The notes under the pieces: generated by a model
What the model was told of the DNA's origin: nothing
Seen by the model: the letters and a program-made list of their open reading frames with translations, nothing else
Database searches by the model: none
Made by a program: the position numbers and the translations under genes
Origin: Petrolisthes cinctipes
Lineage: Eukaryota; Arthropoda; Malacostraca; Decapoda; Porcellanidae
Reading direction: 5' to 3'
Assembly: GCA_033782935.1 (NCBI GenBank)
Contig: JAWQEG010001559.1
Location: 496,001 to 560,000, forward strand
DNA length: 64,000 nt
Part shown: positions 39,702-54,059 of the stretch, piece after piece
Numbering within the stretch: the first letter of the stretch is position 1
How the letters are laid out: each line of letters starts with the position of its first letter

Positions 39702-42700
39702 CAACTGTCATGCATGGGGTGGTTGTTGTATGGGTCTCATTACAGTGCTTGAAATGTAAATATCAACAGCTATTCATGGAATGGTGGGTGTGTTGGTGTC
39801 ATTACAGTGCTTAGACTGTAAATATAACCAGTAATTTATGGGATTGTCAGTGTGTGGGTGTCATTACAGTGCTTGGACTGTAAATATCAACAGTCATTCA
39901 AGGGGTGGTGGGTTGTGGGTGTCATTACAGTGGTTGGACTGTAAATATCAATGGTCATTCAAGGGGTGGTCAGTGTGTGGATGTCGTTACAGTGCTTGGA
40001 CTGTAAATTATAACTGTCAATCATGGAGTGGTGGGTGTGTGTGTGTCATTACAGTGCTTGGACTGTTAATATATATCAACAGTCATTCATTGGGTGGTGG
40101 ATGTGTGGGTGTCAATACAGTGCTTTGACTGCAAATATCAACAGTCATTCATTGGGTGGTTGGTGGCATTACAGTGCTTGGACTGTAAATATCAAGAGTC
40201 ATTCATGGGCTGGTCGATGTGAGGGTTTCATTACAGTGCTTAGACTGTAAATATTGCCAGAAATTCATGGGGTGGTGGGTGTGTGGGTGTCATTACAATG
40301 CTTAGACTGTAAATATCAACAGTCATTGATGGGGTGATGGTGAGTGGGTGTCATTACAGTACTTGGACTGTTATATCAACAGTCATTCATGGTGAGGTGG
40401 GTGTGAGGGTGTCATTAAAGTGCTTGGACTACAAATATCAATAGTCATTCATAGGGTGGTGGGTGTGAGGGTGTCATTACAGTGCTTCGACTGTAAATAT
40501 CAACAGTCATTAATGGGGTGGTGGGTGTCCTTACAGTGCTTGGACTGTAAATATCAACAGTTATTCATAGGGTTGTTGATGTGTGAGTGTCATTACAGTG
40601 CTTGGACAGCAAATATCAACAGTCATTCATGTGGTGGTGGGTGTGTGGGTGTCATTACAGTGCTTGGACTGTAAATATCAACAGTCATTCATGGTGTAGT
40701 GGAAGTATGGATGTCAATACTGTGCTTGGACTGTTAATATCAACAGTCATTTATGGGGTGGTGGGTGTATGGGTGTCATTACTGTGCTTGGACTGTTAAT
40801 ATCAACAGTCATTCATGGTGTAATGGGTGTGTGGGTGTCATTACTGTTCTTGGAGTGTTAATATCAACAGTCATTCAAGGGGTGGTGGGTATGGAGTGTC
40901 ATTACAGTGCTTGGACTGTAAATATCAACCGTCTTTCATGGGGTGGTCGGTGTGTGGGTGTCATTACAGTGCTTGGTCTGTAAATATCAACAGTCATTCA
41001 TTTATTGGTCGATTTAGGGGTGTCATTATAGTTCTTGGACTGTGAATATCAACCATCATTCATGTGGTGGTGGGTGTGTGGGTGTCATTACTGTGCTTGG
41101 ACTGTAAATATCAACAGTCATTTATGGGATGGTGTGTGTGTGGGTGTCATTACAGTGCTTATAATGTAAATATCAACAGTCATTCATGGGATAGTGGGTA
41201 TTATTACAGTGCTTGGACTGTAAATATCAACAGTCATTCTAAGGGTGGTTGGTGTGTGGGTGTCATTACAGTGTTTGGACTGTAAATATCAACAGTCATT
41301 CATGGGATGGTAAGTGTCATTACAGTGCTTGGACTGTAAATACCAACAGTCATTCTTGGAGTGATGGGTGTGTGGGTGTCATTACAGTGCTTGGACTTTA
41401 AATATCAACAGTCATTTATGAGGTGGTGTGTGTGTGTGTGTCATTACAGTGCTTGGACTATAAATATCAACAGTCATTCATGGGGTGGTGGCCCTATGGG
41501 TGTCATTACTGTGCTTGGACTGTTAATATCAACAGACATTCATGGGATGGTGGGTGTGTGGGTGTCAGGACATTGCTTGGACAGTAAATATCAACAGTTA
41601 TTCATGGGGTGGTGGGTGTCTGGTTTTCATTACATTGCTAGGACTGTAAATATCAACAGTCATTCATAGTGTGATTGGTGTGGGTGTCATTACAGTGCTT
41701 GGACTGTAAGTATCAACAGTCATTTATGGAGTGGAGGGTGTATGGGTATCATTACATTGCTTGGACTGTATATATCAACAGTCATTCACAGGGTGGTGAG
41801 TGTGTGGGTGTCATTACAGTGCTTGGACTGCAGATATCAACAGTCATTCATTTAGTGGTGGTTTTGGGGGTGTCATTACAGTGCTTCGACTGTAAATATG
41901 AACAGTCTTTAATGGGGTGGAGGGTGTTTGGGTGTCATTACATTGCTGGGACTGTAAATATCAACAGTCATTTACGGGGTGGTGGGTGTGTGGGTGTCAT
42001 TACAGTGAATGGACTGTAAATATCAACAGTCATTATCGGGGTTGTGTGTGTGGGTGTCATTACAGTGCTTGGACTGTAAATATTAACCATCATTCATATG
42101 GTGGTGGGTGTGTGGGTATCATTACAGTGCTTGGACTGAAATATCAACAGTCATTTATGGGATGCTTGGTGTGTGGTTGTGAATATAGTGCTTGGAATGT
42201 AAATATCAACAGTCATTCATGGGATAGTGGATGATATTACAGTGCTTGGACTGTAAATATCAACAGTCATTCAAAGGGTGGTTGGTAAGTGGGTGTTATT
42301 ACAATGCTTGGACTGTAAATATCAATAGTTATTCTTGGGATGGTAAGTGTGTGGGTGTCATTAATGTGCTTGGACTGTAAATATCAACAGACATTCATGA
42401 GGTGGTGGGTGTGTGGGTGTCATTACAATGCTTTGACTGTAAATATCAACAGTCATTTATTGGGTGCTGGGTGGGTGGGTGTCATTACAGTGCTTGGATT
42501 ATAAATATCAATGGTCATTAATAGGGTGTTGTGTGTGTAGGTGTTATTACAGTGCTTAGACTGTAAATATCAACAGTCATTCATGGGGTGTATGGTGTGT
42601 GAGAGTCATTACAGTGCTTGAACTATAAATATCAATGGTCATTAATAGGGTGTTGTGTGTGTGGCTGTCATTACAATGTTTGGACTGTAAATATCAACAG

Positions 42701-43800
42701 TCATTCATGGGGTGGATAATGTGTGAGTGTCATTACAGTGCTTGGACTGTAAATGGAGTGGTGGGTGTGGGGGTCTCATTACAGTGCTTGGACTGCAAAT
42801 ATCAACCGTCTTTTATGGGGTGGTGGGTGTTTGGGTGTCATTAGAGTGCTTGGACTGTAAATATCAACAGCTATTCATGGGGTGGTGGTGTGTGGTTGTC
42901 ATTACAGTGATTGGACTGTAAATATAAACAGTCATTCATGGTCTGTTGGGTGTATGGGTGTCATTACAGTACTTGGTCTGTAAATATCAACAGTCATTCA
43001 TTTAGTGGTGGGTGTGGGAGTGTCATACAACGCTTAGACTGTGAATATCAACCATCATTCATGGGGTGGTGAGTGTGTGGGTGTCATTACAGAGCTTCGA
43101 CTGTAAATATCAACAGTAATTTTGGGATGGTGGGTGTGTGGGTGTCATTACAGTGCTTGGACTGTAAATATCAACCGTCATTTAAGGGATGCTGTGTGTG
43201 TGGGTGTAATTAGAGTGCTTGGAATGTAAATATCAACAGTCATTCATGGGATAGTGGGTGTTATTACAGTTCTTGGACTGTAAATATCAACAGTCATTCA
43301 AAGGGTGGTTGGTGTGTTGGTGTTATTACAATGCTTAGACTGTAAATATCATTAGTCACTCTTGGGATGGTAGGTGTGTGGGTGTCATTACAGTGCTTGG
43401 ACTGTAAATATCAACAGACATTCATTTAGTGGTGGGTGTGGGGGTGTCATTCCAGTGCTTGGACTGTAAATATCAACAGTCTTTTTTATCGGGGGGTGGG
43501 TTTTTGGGTGTCATAACAGTGCTTGGACTCTAAATATCAACAGCCATTCATGGGGTGGATGGTGTGTGAGAGTCATTACAGTGCTTGGACTATAAATATC
43601 AATGGTCATTAATAGGGTGTTGTGTGTGTGGGTGTCATACAGTGCTTGGACTGTAATTATCAACAGTCATTCATGGGGTGGATGGTGTGTGAGTGTCATT
43701 ACAGTGCTTGGACTGTAAATGTAGTGGTGGGTGTGGGGGTCTCATTTGAGTGCTTGGACTGCAAATATCAACAGTCATTCATGGGGTGGTGGGTGTGTGG

Positions 43801-44526
43801 GTGTCATTAGAGTGCTTTGTCTGTAAATATCAACATTTATTTATTTAGTGGTGGGTGTGGGGGTGTCATTACAATGCTTGGACTGTGAATATCAACCATC
43901 ATTCATGGGGTGGTGGGTTTGTGGGTGTCATTACAGTGCTTGGACTGTAAATATCAACAGTAATTTTGGGATGGTGTGTGTGTGGGTGTCATTAAAGGGC
44001 TTGGAATGTAAATATCTAGAGTAATTCATGGGATAGTGGGTGTTATTACAGTGCTTGGACTGTAAATATCAACAGTCATTTAAAGGATGGTTGGTGTGTG
44101 GGTATCATTACAGTGCTTGGACTGTAAATATCAACAGACATTTATGGGGTGGTGGGTGTGTGGGTGTCATTAGAGTGCTTTGTCTGTAAATATCAACATT
44201 TATTTATTTAGTGGTGGGTGTGGGGGTGTCATTACAATGCTTGGACTGTGAATATCAACCATCATTCATGGGGTGGTGGGTTTGTGGGTGTCATTACAGT
44301 GCTTGGACTGTAAATATCAACAGTAATTTTGGGATGGTGTGTGTGTGGGTGTCATTAAAGGGCTTGGAATGTAAATATCTAGAGTCATTCATGGGATAGT
44401 GGGTGTTATTACAGTGCTTGGACTGTAAATATCAACAGTCATTTAAAGGATGGTTGGTGTGTGGGTATCATTACAGTGCTTGGACTGTAAATATCAACAG
44501 ACATTTATGGGGTGGTGGGTGTGTGG
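43801..44526. repeat. Near-identical 363-bp tandem duplication in family B
   Basis: Positions 43,801-44,163 repeat at 44,164-44,526, a six-unit string with almost no differences. Both copies share rare variants such as GAGTGCTTTGTCTGTAAAT, ATTTATTTATTTAGTGG, AATTTTGGGATGG, ATTAAAGGGCTTGG and ATATCTAGAGT. One difference is AGTAATTCATG against AGTCATTCATG. The high identity marks a recent event. Confidence 0.85.
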
Positions 44527-45359
44527 GTGTCATTACAATGCTTGGACTGTAAATATCAACAGTCATTTATATGGTGGGGTGTGTGTGGGTGTCATTACAG
44601 TGCTTGGACAGTAAATATCAACAGTCATTCATTGGGTAGTGGGTGTGTGGGTGTCATTACAGTGCTTGGATTATAAATATTAATGGTCATTAATAGGGTG
44701 TTGTGTGTGTAGGTGTCATTACATTGCCTGGACTGTAAATATCAACAGTCATTTATGGGGTGGATGGTGTGTGAGAGTCATTACAGTGCTTGGACTATAA
44801 ATATCAATGGTCATTAATAGGGTGTTGTGTGTTTGGGTGTCATTACAATGCTTGGACTGTAAATATCAACAGTCATTCATGGGGTGGATAGTGTGTGAGT
44901 GTCATTACAGTGCTTGGGCTGTAAATGTAGTGGTGGGTGTGGGGGTCTCATTAGAGTGCTTGGACTGGAAATATCAACCGTCTTTTATGGGGTGGATGGT
45001 GTGTGAGAGTCATTACAGTGCTTAGACTATAAATATCAATGGTCATTAATAGGGTGTTGTTTGTTTGGGTGCCATTAGAGTGCTTGGACTGTAAATATCA
45101 ACAGACATTCATGGGGTTGTGTGTGTGGGTGTCATTACAGTGCTTGGACTGTAAATATCAACAGTCATTAATAAGTTGGTAGCTGTTTGGGTGTCATTAC
45201 AGTGCTTGGACTGTAAACATCAACAGTCATTCATATGGTGGGGTGTGTGTGGGTGTCATTACAATACTTGGACTGTAAATATCAACAGTCATTCATTTAT
45301 TGGTTGGTGTTGGGGTGTCATTACTGTGCTCGGACTGTTAAAATCAACAGTCATTCACA

Positions 45360-48300
45360 GGGTTGTGGGTGTGTGGGTGTTATTACAGTGAATGGACTGT
45401 AAATATCAACAGTCATTCATGGGGTTGTGTGTGTGGGTGTCATTACAGTGCTTGGACTGTAAATATCAACAGTCATTAATAAGTTGGTGGCTGTTTGGGT
45501 GTTATTACAGTGTTTGGACTGTAAACATCAACAGTCATTCATGGGTTGGTAGATGTGTGATTGTCATTACAGTTCTTGGACTGTGAATATCAACCGTCAT
45601 TCATGGTGTGGTGGGAGTGTGGGTGTCATTTTAGTGCTTGGACTGTAAATATCAACAGTCATTCATGGGGTGGTGGGTGTGTGGGTGTCATTACAGTGCT
45701 TGGACTGTAAGTATCAAAAGTCATTAATGTGGTGGTGAGTGTCATTACAGTGCTTGGACTGTAAATATCAACAGTCATATATGGGGTGGTGGGTTTTTGG
45801 GTGATATTACAGTGCTTGGACTGTAAATAACAACCATCATTCATAGGGTTGTGGGTGTCTGGGTGTTATTCCAGTGATTGGACTATAAATATCAACAGTC
45901 GTTCATGGGGTGGTGTGTGTGTGGGTGTCATTACAATGCTTGGACTGTAAACGTCAAAAGTTATTAATGGGTTGGTGGGTTGTAGGTGTCATTACAGTTC
46001 TTGGACTGTAAATATCAACAGTCATTCATTTAGTGGTTGGTGTTGGGGTGTCATTACCATGCTTGGACTGTGAATATCAACCATCATTCATGGTATAGTG
46101 GGTGCGTGGGTGTCATTACAGTGCTTGGACTGTAAATATCTACAGTAATTAAGTGATGATGGGTGTGTGGGTGTCATTACAGGGCTTGGAATGTAAATAT
46201 CAACAGTCATTCATGGGATACTGGGTGTTATTACAGTGCTTGGACTGTAAATATTAACAGTCATTCTTGGGATGGTAAGTGTGTGGGTGTCATTACATTG
46301 CTTGGACTGTAAATATCAACAGTCTTTTATGGGGTGGTGTGTGTTTGGGTGTCATTACAGTGCTTGGACTGTAAATATCAAACGTCAGTCATGGGGTGGT
46401 GGGAGTGTGGGTGTCATTTTAGTGCTTGGACTGTAAATATCAATAGTCATTCATGGGGTGGTCAGTGTCATTACAGTGCTTGGACTGTAAATACCAAAAG
46501 TCATTCTTGGGGTGATGGGTGTGTGGGTGTCATTACAGTGCTTGGACTGTAAATATCAACAGTCATTTATTGAGTTTTGGGTGTATAGGTGTCATTACAG
46601 TGCTAGGACTTTAAATATCAACAGTCAATCATGGGGTGTTGGGTGTGTGGGTGTCACTAGAGAGCTTGGACTGTAAATATTAACAGTCATTAATGGAGTG
46701 GTAGGTGTATGGTTGTCATTACTGTTCTTGGACTGTTAATATCAATAGACATTAATGGGGTGGTGGGAGTGTGGGTGTCAGGACATTGCTTGGACAGTAA
46801 ATATCAACAGTCATTCATGGCGTGATTGGTGTGTGGGTGTCATTGCAGCGCTTGGACTGTAAGAATCAACAGTCATTTATGGAGTGAAGGGTGTGTGGGT
46901 ATCATTACAGTGCTTGGACTGAAAATATCAACAGTCATTCATCTGGTGGTGGGTGTATAGGTGTCATTACTGTGCTCGGACTGTTAATATCAAGAGTCAT
47001 TCACGGGGTGGTGGGTGTGTGGGTGTCATTACAGTGAATTGACTGTAAATATCAACAGTCATTCATGGGCTTGTGTGTGGGTTTCATTACAGTGCTTGGA
47101 CTGTAAATATCAACAGTCATTAATAAGTTGGTGGGTATGTGGGTGTCATTACAGTGCTTGGACTGTAAACATCAACAGTCATTCATGGGATGGTAGATGT
47201 GTGGGTGTCATTACAGTTCTTGGACTGTGAATATCAACCGTCATTCATAGGGTTGTGGGAATGTGGGTGTCATTTTACTGCTTGGCTTGTAAATATTAAC
47301 AATCATTCATGAGGTGGTGGGTGTGTGGGTGTCATTACAGTGCTTCGACGGTAAATATCAACTATCATTCATTGGGTTGTGGGTGTCTGGGTGTCATTAC
47401 ACTGATTTGACTGTAAATAGCAACAGTCGTTCATAAGGTGGTGGGTGTGTTGGTGTTATTACAATGCTTGGACTGTAAACATTAACAGTCATTCATGGGG
47501 TGGTTGGTTGTGGGTGTCATTACAGTACTTGGACTGTAAATATCAACAGTCATTCATGGGGTGGTGGGTGTGTGGTTGTCATTAGAGTGCTTGGACTGTA
47601 AATATCAACAGTCATTCTTGAGGTGTTGGGTGTATGGGTATCATTACTGTGCTTGGACTGTTAATATCAACAGACAATCATGGGGTATTGGGTGTGTGGG
47701 TGTCAGGACATTGCTTGGACAGTAAATATCAACAGTAATTAAAGGGGTGGTAGGTGTGTGGGTTTCATTACAGTACTAGGACTGTAAGATTCAACAGTAA
47801 TTTATGGAGTGGAGGGTGTGTGGGTATCATTCCAGTTCTTGGACTGTAAATATCAACAGTCATTCATGGGGTTATGAGTGTATAGGTGTCATTACTGTGC
47901 TCGGACTCTTAATATCAACAGTCATTCACGGGGTGGTGCATGTGTGGCGGTCATTACAATAAATGGACTGTAAATACTAACAGTCATTCATGGAATTGTG
48001 TGTGTGGGTGTCATTACAGTGATTGGACTGTAAATATCAACAGTCATTAATAAGATGGTGGCTGTTTGGGTGTCATTACAGTGCTTGGACAGTAAATATC
48101 AACAGTCATTCATGGGTTGGTAGATGTGTGGGTGTCATTGCAGTTCTTGGACTGTGAATATCAACTGTCATTCATGGGGTGGTGGGAGTGTGGGAGTCAT
48201 TTTAGTGCTTGGACTGTAAATATCAACAATACTTCATGGGGTGCTGGTTGTGTGGGTGTCATTACAGTGCTTGGACTGTATATATCAACAGTCATTAATG

Positions 48301-51300
48301 GGGTGGTGGGTGTCATTACAGTGCTTGGACTGTAAATATCAACAGTCATTCATGGGTTGGTTGGTTTTTGGGTGACATTACAGTGCTTGGACTGTAAATA
48401 TCAACCATCATTCATAGGGTTGTGGGTGTCTGGGTGTCATTCCAGTGATTGGACTGTACATATCAACAGTCGTTTATGGGGTAGTGGGTGTGTGGGTGTC
48501 ATTACAATGCTTGGACTGTAAACATCAACAGCCATTCAAGGGGTGGTGGAGTGTGGGTGTCATTACAGTACTTGGACTGTAAATATCAAATGTCATTCAT
48601 AAGGTGGTGTGTGTGAGGGTGTCATTACAGTGCTTGAACAGTAAATATCAATAGTCATTCATGGGGTTTTGGGTGTGAGGGTGTCATTACATTGCTTGGA
48701 CTGTAAATATCAACAGTCATTCATTGGGTGGTGGATGTGTGGGTGTCATTACAGTGCTTGGACAGCAAATATCAACAGTCATTTATGGGGTGGTGTGTGT
48801 GTGGGTGTCATTACAGTACTTGAACTGCAAATATCAACAGTCATTTATGGGGTGGTGGGTGTATAGGTGTCATTACTGTACTTCGACTGTTAATATTAAC
48901 AGTCATTTATGGGGTGGTGGGTGTGCGGGTGTCATGACATTGCTTGGACATTAAATATCAACAGTTATTCATGGGGTGGTGAGTGTGTAGGTTTCATTAC
49001 AGTGCTAGGACTGTAAATATCAATAGTCATTCATGGTGTGATTGGTGTGTGGGTGTTATTACAGTGCTTGGACTGTAAGTATCAACAGTCATCTATGGAG
49101 TGGAAGGTGTGTGGGTGTCATTACAGTGCTTAGACTGTAAATATCAACCGTCATTTATGTGGTTGTTGGTTTATGGGTGTCATTACTGTGCTTGGACTGT
49201 TAATATCAAGAGTCATTCACAGGATGGTGAGTGTGTGGGTGTCATTACAGTGATTGGACTGTAAATAATAATAGTCTTTCATGGGGTGGAGGGTGTTTAA
49301 GTGTCATTACAGTGCTTGGACAGTAAACAGCTATTTATGGGGTGGTGGGTGTGTGGGTGTCATTTCAGTGAATATACTGTAAATATCAACAGCCATTTAT
49401 GGTGTAGTTTGTGTGTGGGTGTCATTACAGTGCTTAGACTGTAAACATCAACAGTCATTCATGGGTTGGTAGATGTGTTGGTGTCATTACAGTTCTTGGA
49501 CTAAGAATATCAACCGACATTCATGGGATGGTGGGAGTGTGGGTGTCATTTTAGTGCTTGGACTGTAAATATCAACAGTCATTCATGGGATGGTGTGTGT
49601 GTGGGTGTCATTACAGTGCTTGGACTGTAAATATCAACAGCCATTCATGGGGTGGTCTGTGTCATTACCGTGCTTGGACTGTAAATACCAACAGTCATTC
49701 TTGGGCTGATGGGTGTGTGTGTGTCATTACAGTGCTTGGACTGTAAATATCAACAGTCATTCATTAAGTGTTGGGTGTATAGGTGTCATTACAGTGCTTG
49801 GACTTTAAATATCAACAGTCATTCAAAGGTTGGTGGGTGTGTGGGTGTCATTACAGTGCTTGGACTGTAAATATCAACAGTCATTTATGGGGTGGTGGGC
49901 GTGTGGGTGTCATGACATTGCTTGGACAGTAAATATCAACAGTTATTCATGGAGTGGTAGGTGTATGGGTATCATTACTGTGCTTGGACTGTAATTATCA
50001 ACAGTCATTTATGGCGTGATTGATGTGTGGGTGTCATTACAGTGCTTGGACTGTAAGTATCAACAGTCATTTATGGATTGGAAGATGTGTGAGAATCAGT
50101 ACATTGCTTGGACTGTAAATATCAACAGTCATTCATTGGGTGGTGGTTGTATAGGTGTCAATACTGTGCTCGGATTGTTAATATCAACAGTCATTAATGG
50201 AGTGGTGTGTGTGTGGGTGTCATTACAGTGAATGGACTGTAAATATCAACAGTCATTCATGGGGTTGTGTGTGTGGGTGTCATTACAGTGCTTGGACTGT
50301 AAATATCAACGGTCATTAATGGGGTAGTGGGTGTTTGAGTGTCATTACAGTACTTGGACTGTAAACATCAACAGTAATTTATGGGGTGGTAGATGTGTGG
50401 GTGTCATTACAATTCTTGTACTGTGAATATTAACCGTCATTCATGGGGTGGTTTGAGTGTGGATGTGATTTTAGTGCTTGGACTGTAAATATCAACAGTT
50501 ATTCATAGGGCGGTGGGTGTGTGGGTGTCATTACAGTGATTTTACTGTAAATATCAACCGTCATATATAGTGTTGTGGGTGTCTGGGTGTCATTACAGTG
50601 ATTGGACTGTAAATATTAACAGTTGTTCATCGGGTGGTGGGTGTGTGGGTGTCATTACAATGCTTGAACTGTAAACATCAACAGTCATCCATGGGGTGGT
50701 TGGTTGTGGGTGTCATTACAGTACTTGGACTGTAAATATCAACAGTCATTCATGGGGTTGTGAGTTTGAGGGTGTCATTACAGTGCTTGGACAGCAAATA
50801 TCAATAGTCATTCATGGGGTGGTGGGTGTGATGGTGTCATTACAATTCTCGGACTGTAAACATAAACAGTCATTTATTGGGTGGTGGGTGTGTAGGTGTC
50901 ATTACAGTGCTTGGACTGTAAATATCAACAGTCATTCATGGGAAGGTGGATGTCATTACATTGTTTGGACTGTAAATATCAACAGTCATTCATTGGGTGG
51001 TGGATGTGTGAGTGTCAATACAGTGCTTGGACAGCAAATATCAACAGTCATTCATGGGGTGGTGTGTGTGTGTGTGTGTCATTACAGTGCTTGGACTGTA
51101 AGTATCAACAATCATTTATGGAGTGGAGGGTGTGTGGGTATCATTACAGTGCTTGGACTGTAAATATCAACAGTCATTCATGGGGTGGTGGGTGTATAGG
51201 TGTCATTACTGTGCTCGGACTGTTAATATCAACAGTCATTCACGGGGTGGTGGGTGTGTGGGTGTCATTACAGTGAATGGACTGTAAATATCAACAGTCA

Positions 51301-51320
51301 TTCATGGAGATGTGTGTGTG
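45360..51320. repeat. Recurring family B marker block
   Basis: A linked pair of units, CAGTGAATGGACTG followed by a GTTGTGTGTGTGGG unit, recurs near 45,390, 47,036 (GAATTGACTG), 47,967 (AAATGGACTG), 50,229 and 51,274. At 45.4, 47.1 and 48.0 kb it is followed by CATTAATAAG. The spacing is irregular, so this is dispersed block duplication within the array and not a strict higher-order period. Confidence 0.65.
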
Positions 51321-52970
51321 GGTGTCATTACAGTGAATGGACTGTAAATATCAACAGTCATTCATTGCGTAATTGGTGTGTGGGTGTCGTTACAGAGCTT
51401 GGACTGTAAGTATCAACAGTCATTTATGGAGTGGAGGGTGTGTGGGTATCATTACAGTGCTTGGACACTATATATCAACAGTCATTCATGGGGTGGTGGG
51501 TGTATAGGTGTCATTACTCTGCTCGGACTGTAAATATCAACAGTCATTTACGGGGTGGTGGGTGTGTGGGTGTCATTACAGTGATTGGTATGTAAATATC
51601 AACAGTCATTCATTTAGTGGTGGGTTTGGAGGCATTATTACAGTGCTTGGACTATGAATATCAACCATCATTCATGGGGTGGTGGGTGTGTGGGTGTCAT
51701 TACACTGCTTGGACTGTAAATATCAACAGTAATTTTGGGATGGTGGGTGTGTGGGTGTCATTACAGGGCTTGGAATGTAAATATCAACAGTCATTCATGG
51801 GATAGTGGGTGTTATTGAAGTGCTTGGACTGTAAATATCAACAGTCATTTAAAGGTTTGTTGGTGTGTGCGTGTCATTACAGTACTTTGACTGTAAATAT
51901 CAACAGTCATTCTTAGGATGGTAAGTGTGTGGGTGTCATTACAGTGCCTAAACTGTAAATATCAACAGTCATTAATGGTGTGATATGTGTGTGGGTATCA
52001 TTACAGTGCTTGGACTATAAGTATCAACAGTGATTCACGGGGTGGTGTGTGTGTGTCATTACAGTACTTGGACTGTAAATATCAATAGTCATACATGGAA
52101 TGGTGGGTGTCATTACAGTGCTTAGATTGTAAACATCAACAATCATTCATAAGGTGGTGGGTGTGTGGTTGTCATTATAGTGCTTGGACTGTAAATATCA
52201 AAATTCATTCATGGGTGGTGGATGTATAGGTGTCATTTCTGTGCTTGGAATGTAAATATCAACAGTCATTCATGGGGTGTTGGGTCTCTGGGTGTCATTA
52301 CAGTGCTTGGACTGTAATTATCAACACACATTAATGGGGTTGTGGTTGTGTGGGTGTCATTACAGTACTTGGACTGTAAATACCAACAGTCATTAATTGC
52401 GTGATGGGTGTGTGGGTGTCATTACAGTGCTTGGACTGTAAGTATCAACAGTCATCTATGGTGTGGAGGGAGTGTATGTGTCATTACCGTGCTTGGACTG
52501 TAAATATCAACAGTCATTTATTGGGTGGTTGATGTGTGGGTGTCATTACAGTGCTTGGACTGTAAATATCAACAGTCATTCATGGGGTTGTCTGTGTCAT
52601 TAATGTGCTTGGACTGTAAATACCAACAGTCATTCTTGGGGTGATGGGTGTGTGGGTGTCATTACAGTGCTTGGACTGTAAATATCAACAGTCATTCATT
52701 GAGTGTTGGGTGTATAGGTGTCATTACAGTTCTTGGAATATTAATATCAACAGTCATTCATGGGGTGGTGGGTGTGTGGGTTTCATGACATTGTTTGGAC
52801 AGTAAATATCAACAGTAATTCATGGGGTAATGTGTGTTGGTTTCATTACAGTGCTAGGACTGTAAATATCAACAGTCATTCATAGCGTTATTGGTGTGTG
52901 GGTGTCATTACAGAGCTTTGTCTGTAAGTATCAACAGTTATTTATTGAATGGAGGGTGTGTGGGTGTCAT
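50890..52970. repeat. Family B block Z, first copy
   Basis: This block matches 58,305-60,200. Markers are CATGGGAAGGTGGATGTC (50,938), GTCGTTACAGAGCTTGG (51,386), AATTTTGGGATGG, TTGGGTGGTTGATGTG (52,521) and GTTATTTATTGAATGGAGG (about 52,937). This copy holds about three extra units between 51,180 and 51,365 that the second copy lacks. Confidence 0.8.
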
Positions 52971-53029
52971 TACAATGCTTGGACTGTAAATATCAACAGT
53001 CATTCATGGGGTGGTGGATGTATGGGTGT

Positions 53030-54030
53030 CATTACTGTGCTAGGACTGTTAAATTCAACAGTCATTCAAAGGGGGGTGAGTGAGTGGGTGTCATTACAGT
53101 GCTTTGACTGTAGATATCAACAGTCATTCATTTGGTGGTGGGTGTTTGGTTGTTATTACAGTGCTTGGACTTTAAATATCAATAGTTTTTAATGGAGTGG
53201 TGTGTGTTTGGATGTCATTACAGGGCTTGGACTGTAAAAATCAATAGCCATTCATGGGGTGGTGGGTGTGTTGGTGTCATTACAGTGAAGAGACTGTAAA
53301 TATCAACAGTCATTCATGGGGTAGTGTGTGTGGGTGTCATTACAGTTCCTAGACTGTGAATATCAACCGTCATTCATGGGGTGGTGGGAGTGTGGGTGTC
53401 ATTTAGTACTTGGACTGTAAATATCAACAGTCATTAATTGGGTGGTGGGTATGTGGGTATCATTACAGTGCTTGGACTGTAAATATCAACATTCATTCAT
53501 GGGGTGGTTGGTTTCTGGGTGTCATTAGTGCTTCGAATGTAAATATGAACAGTCATTCATGGGGTTGCGGTTGTGTGGGTGTCATTCCTGTGCTTGGACT
53601 ATGAATATCAACAGTCATTCATATGGTCATTGGTGTGTGGGTTTCATTACAGTGCTTGGACTGTAAATATCAACAATCATTTATCGGGTGGTGGGTGTGT
53701 AGGAGACATAACAGTGCTTGGACTGTAAATATCAACAGTCATTAAGGGATTGATGGGTGTGTGGGTGTCATTACAGTGCTTGGACTGTAAGTATCAACAG
53801 TGATTCTTGGGGAGGTGTGTGTGTGTTATTACAGAGCTTGGACTGTAAATATCAACAGTCATTCATGAGGTGGTGGGTGTCATTACAGTGCTTGGACTGT
53901 AAATATCAACAGTCATTCATTGGGTGGTGGGTGTTGGGTTGTCATTACAGTGCTTGGACTTTAAATATCAATAGTCTTTAACGGGGCTGTCGGTGTTTGG
54001 ATGTCATTACAGTGCTTGGACTGTAAATAT
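53030..54030. repeat. Family B block W, copy 1
   Basis: Marker order is GCTTTGACTGTAGATATC (53,101), TTTGGTTGTTATTACAG, CAGTGAAGAGACTG, TTAGTACTTGGACTG, TGCTTCGAATGTAAATATG and GACATAACAGTGC. It repeats as copy 2 with a 1,221-bp offset, about 20 units, and partly as copy 3 near 60.2 kb. Confidence 0.78.
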
Positions 54031-54059
54031 CAACAGTCATTCATGGGGTAGTTTCTGTG

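Noticed and set aside
39690..39720. Transposon or terminal inverted repeat at the strand switch
   Set aside because: Satellite units continue on both sides right up to the 5-bp overlap. There is no intervening element and no target-site duplication.
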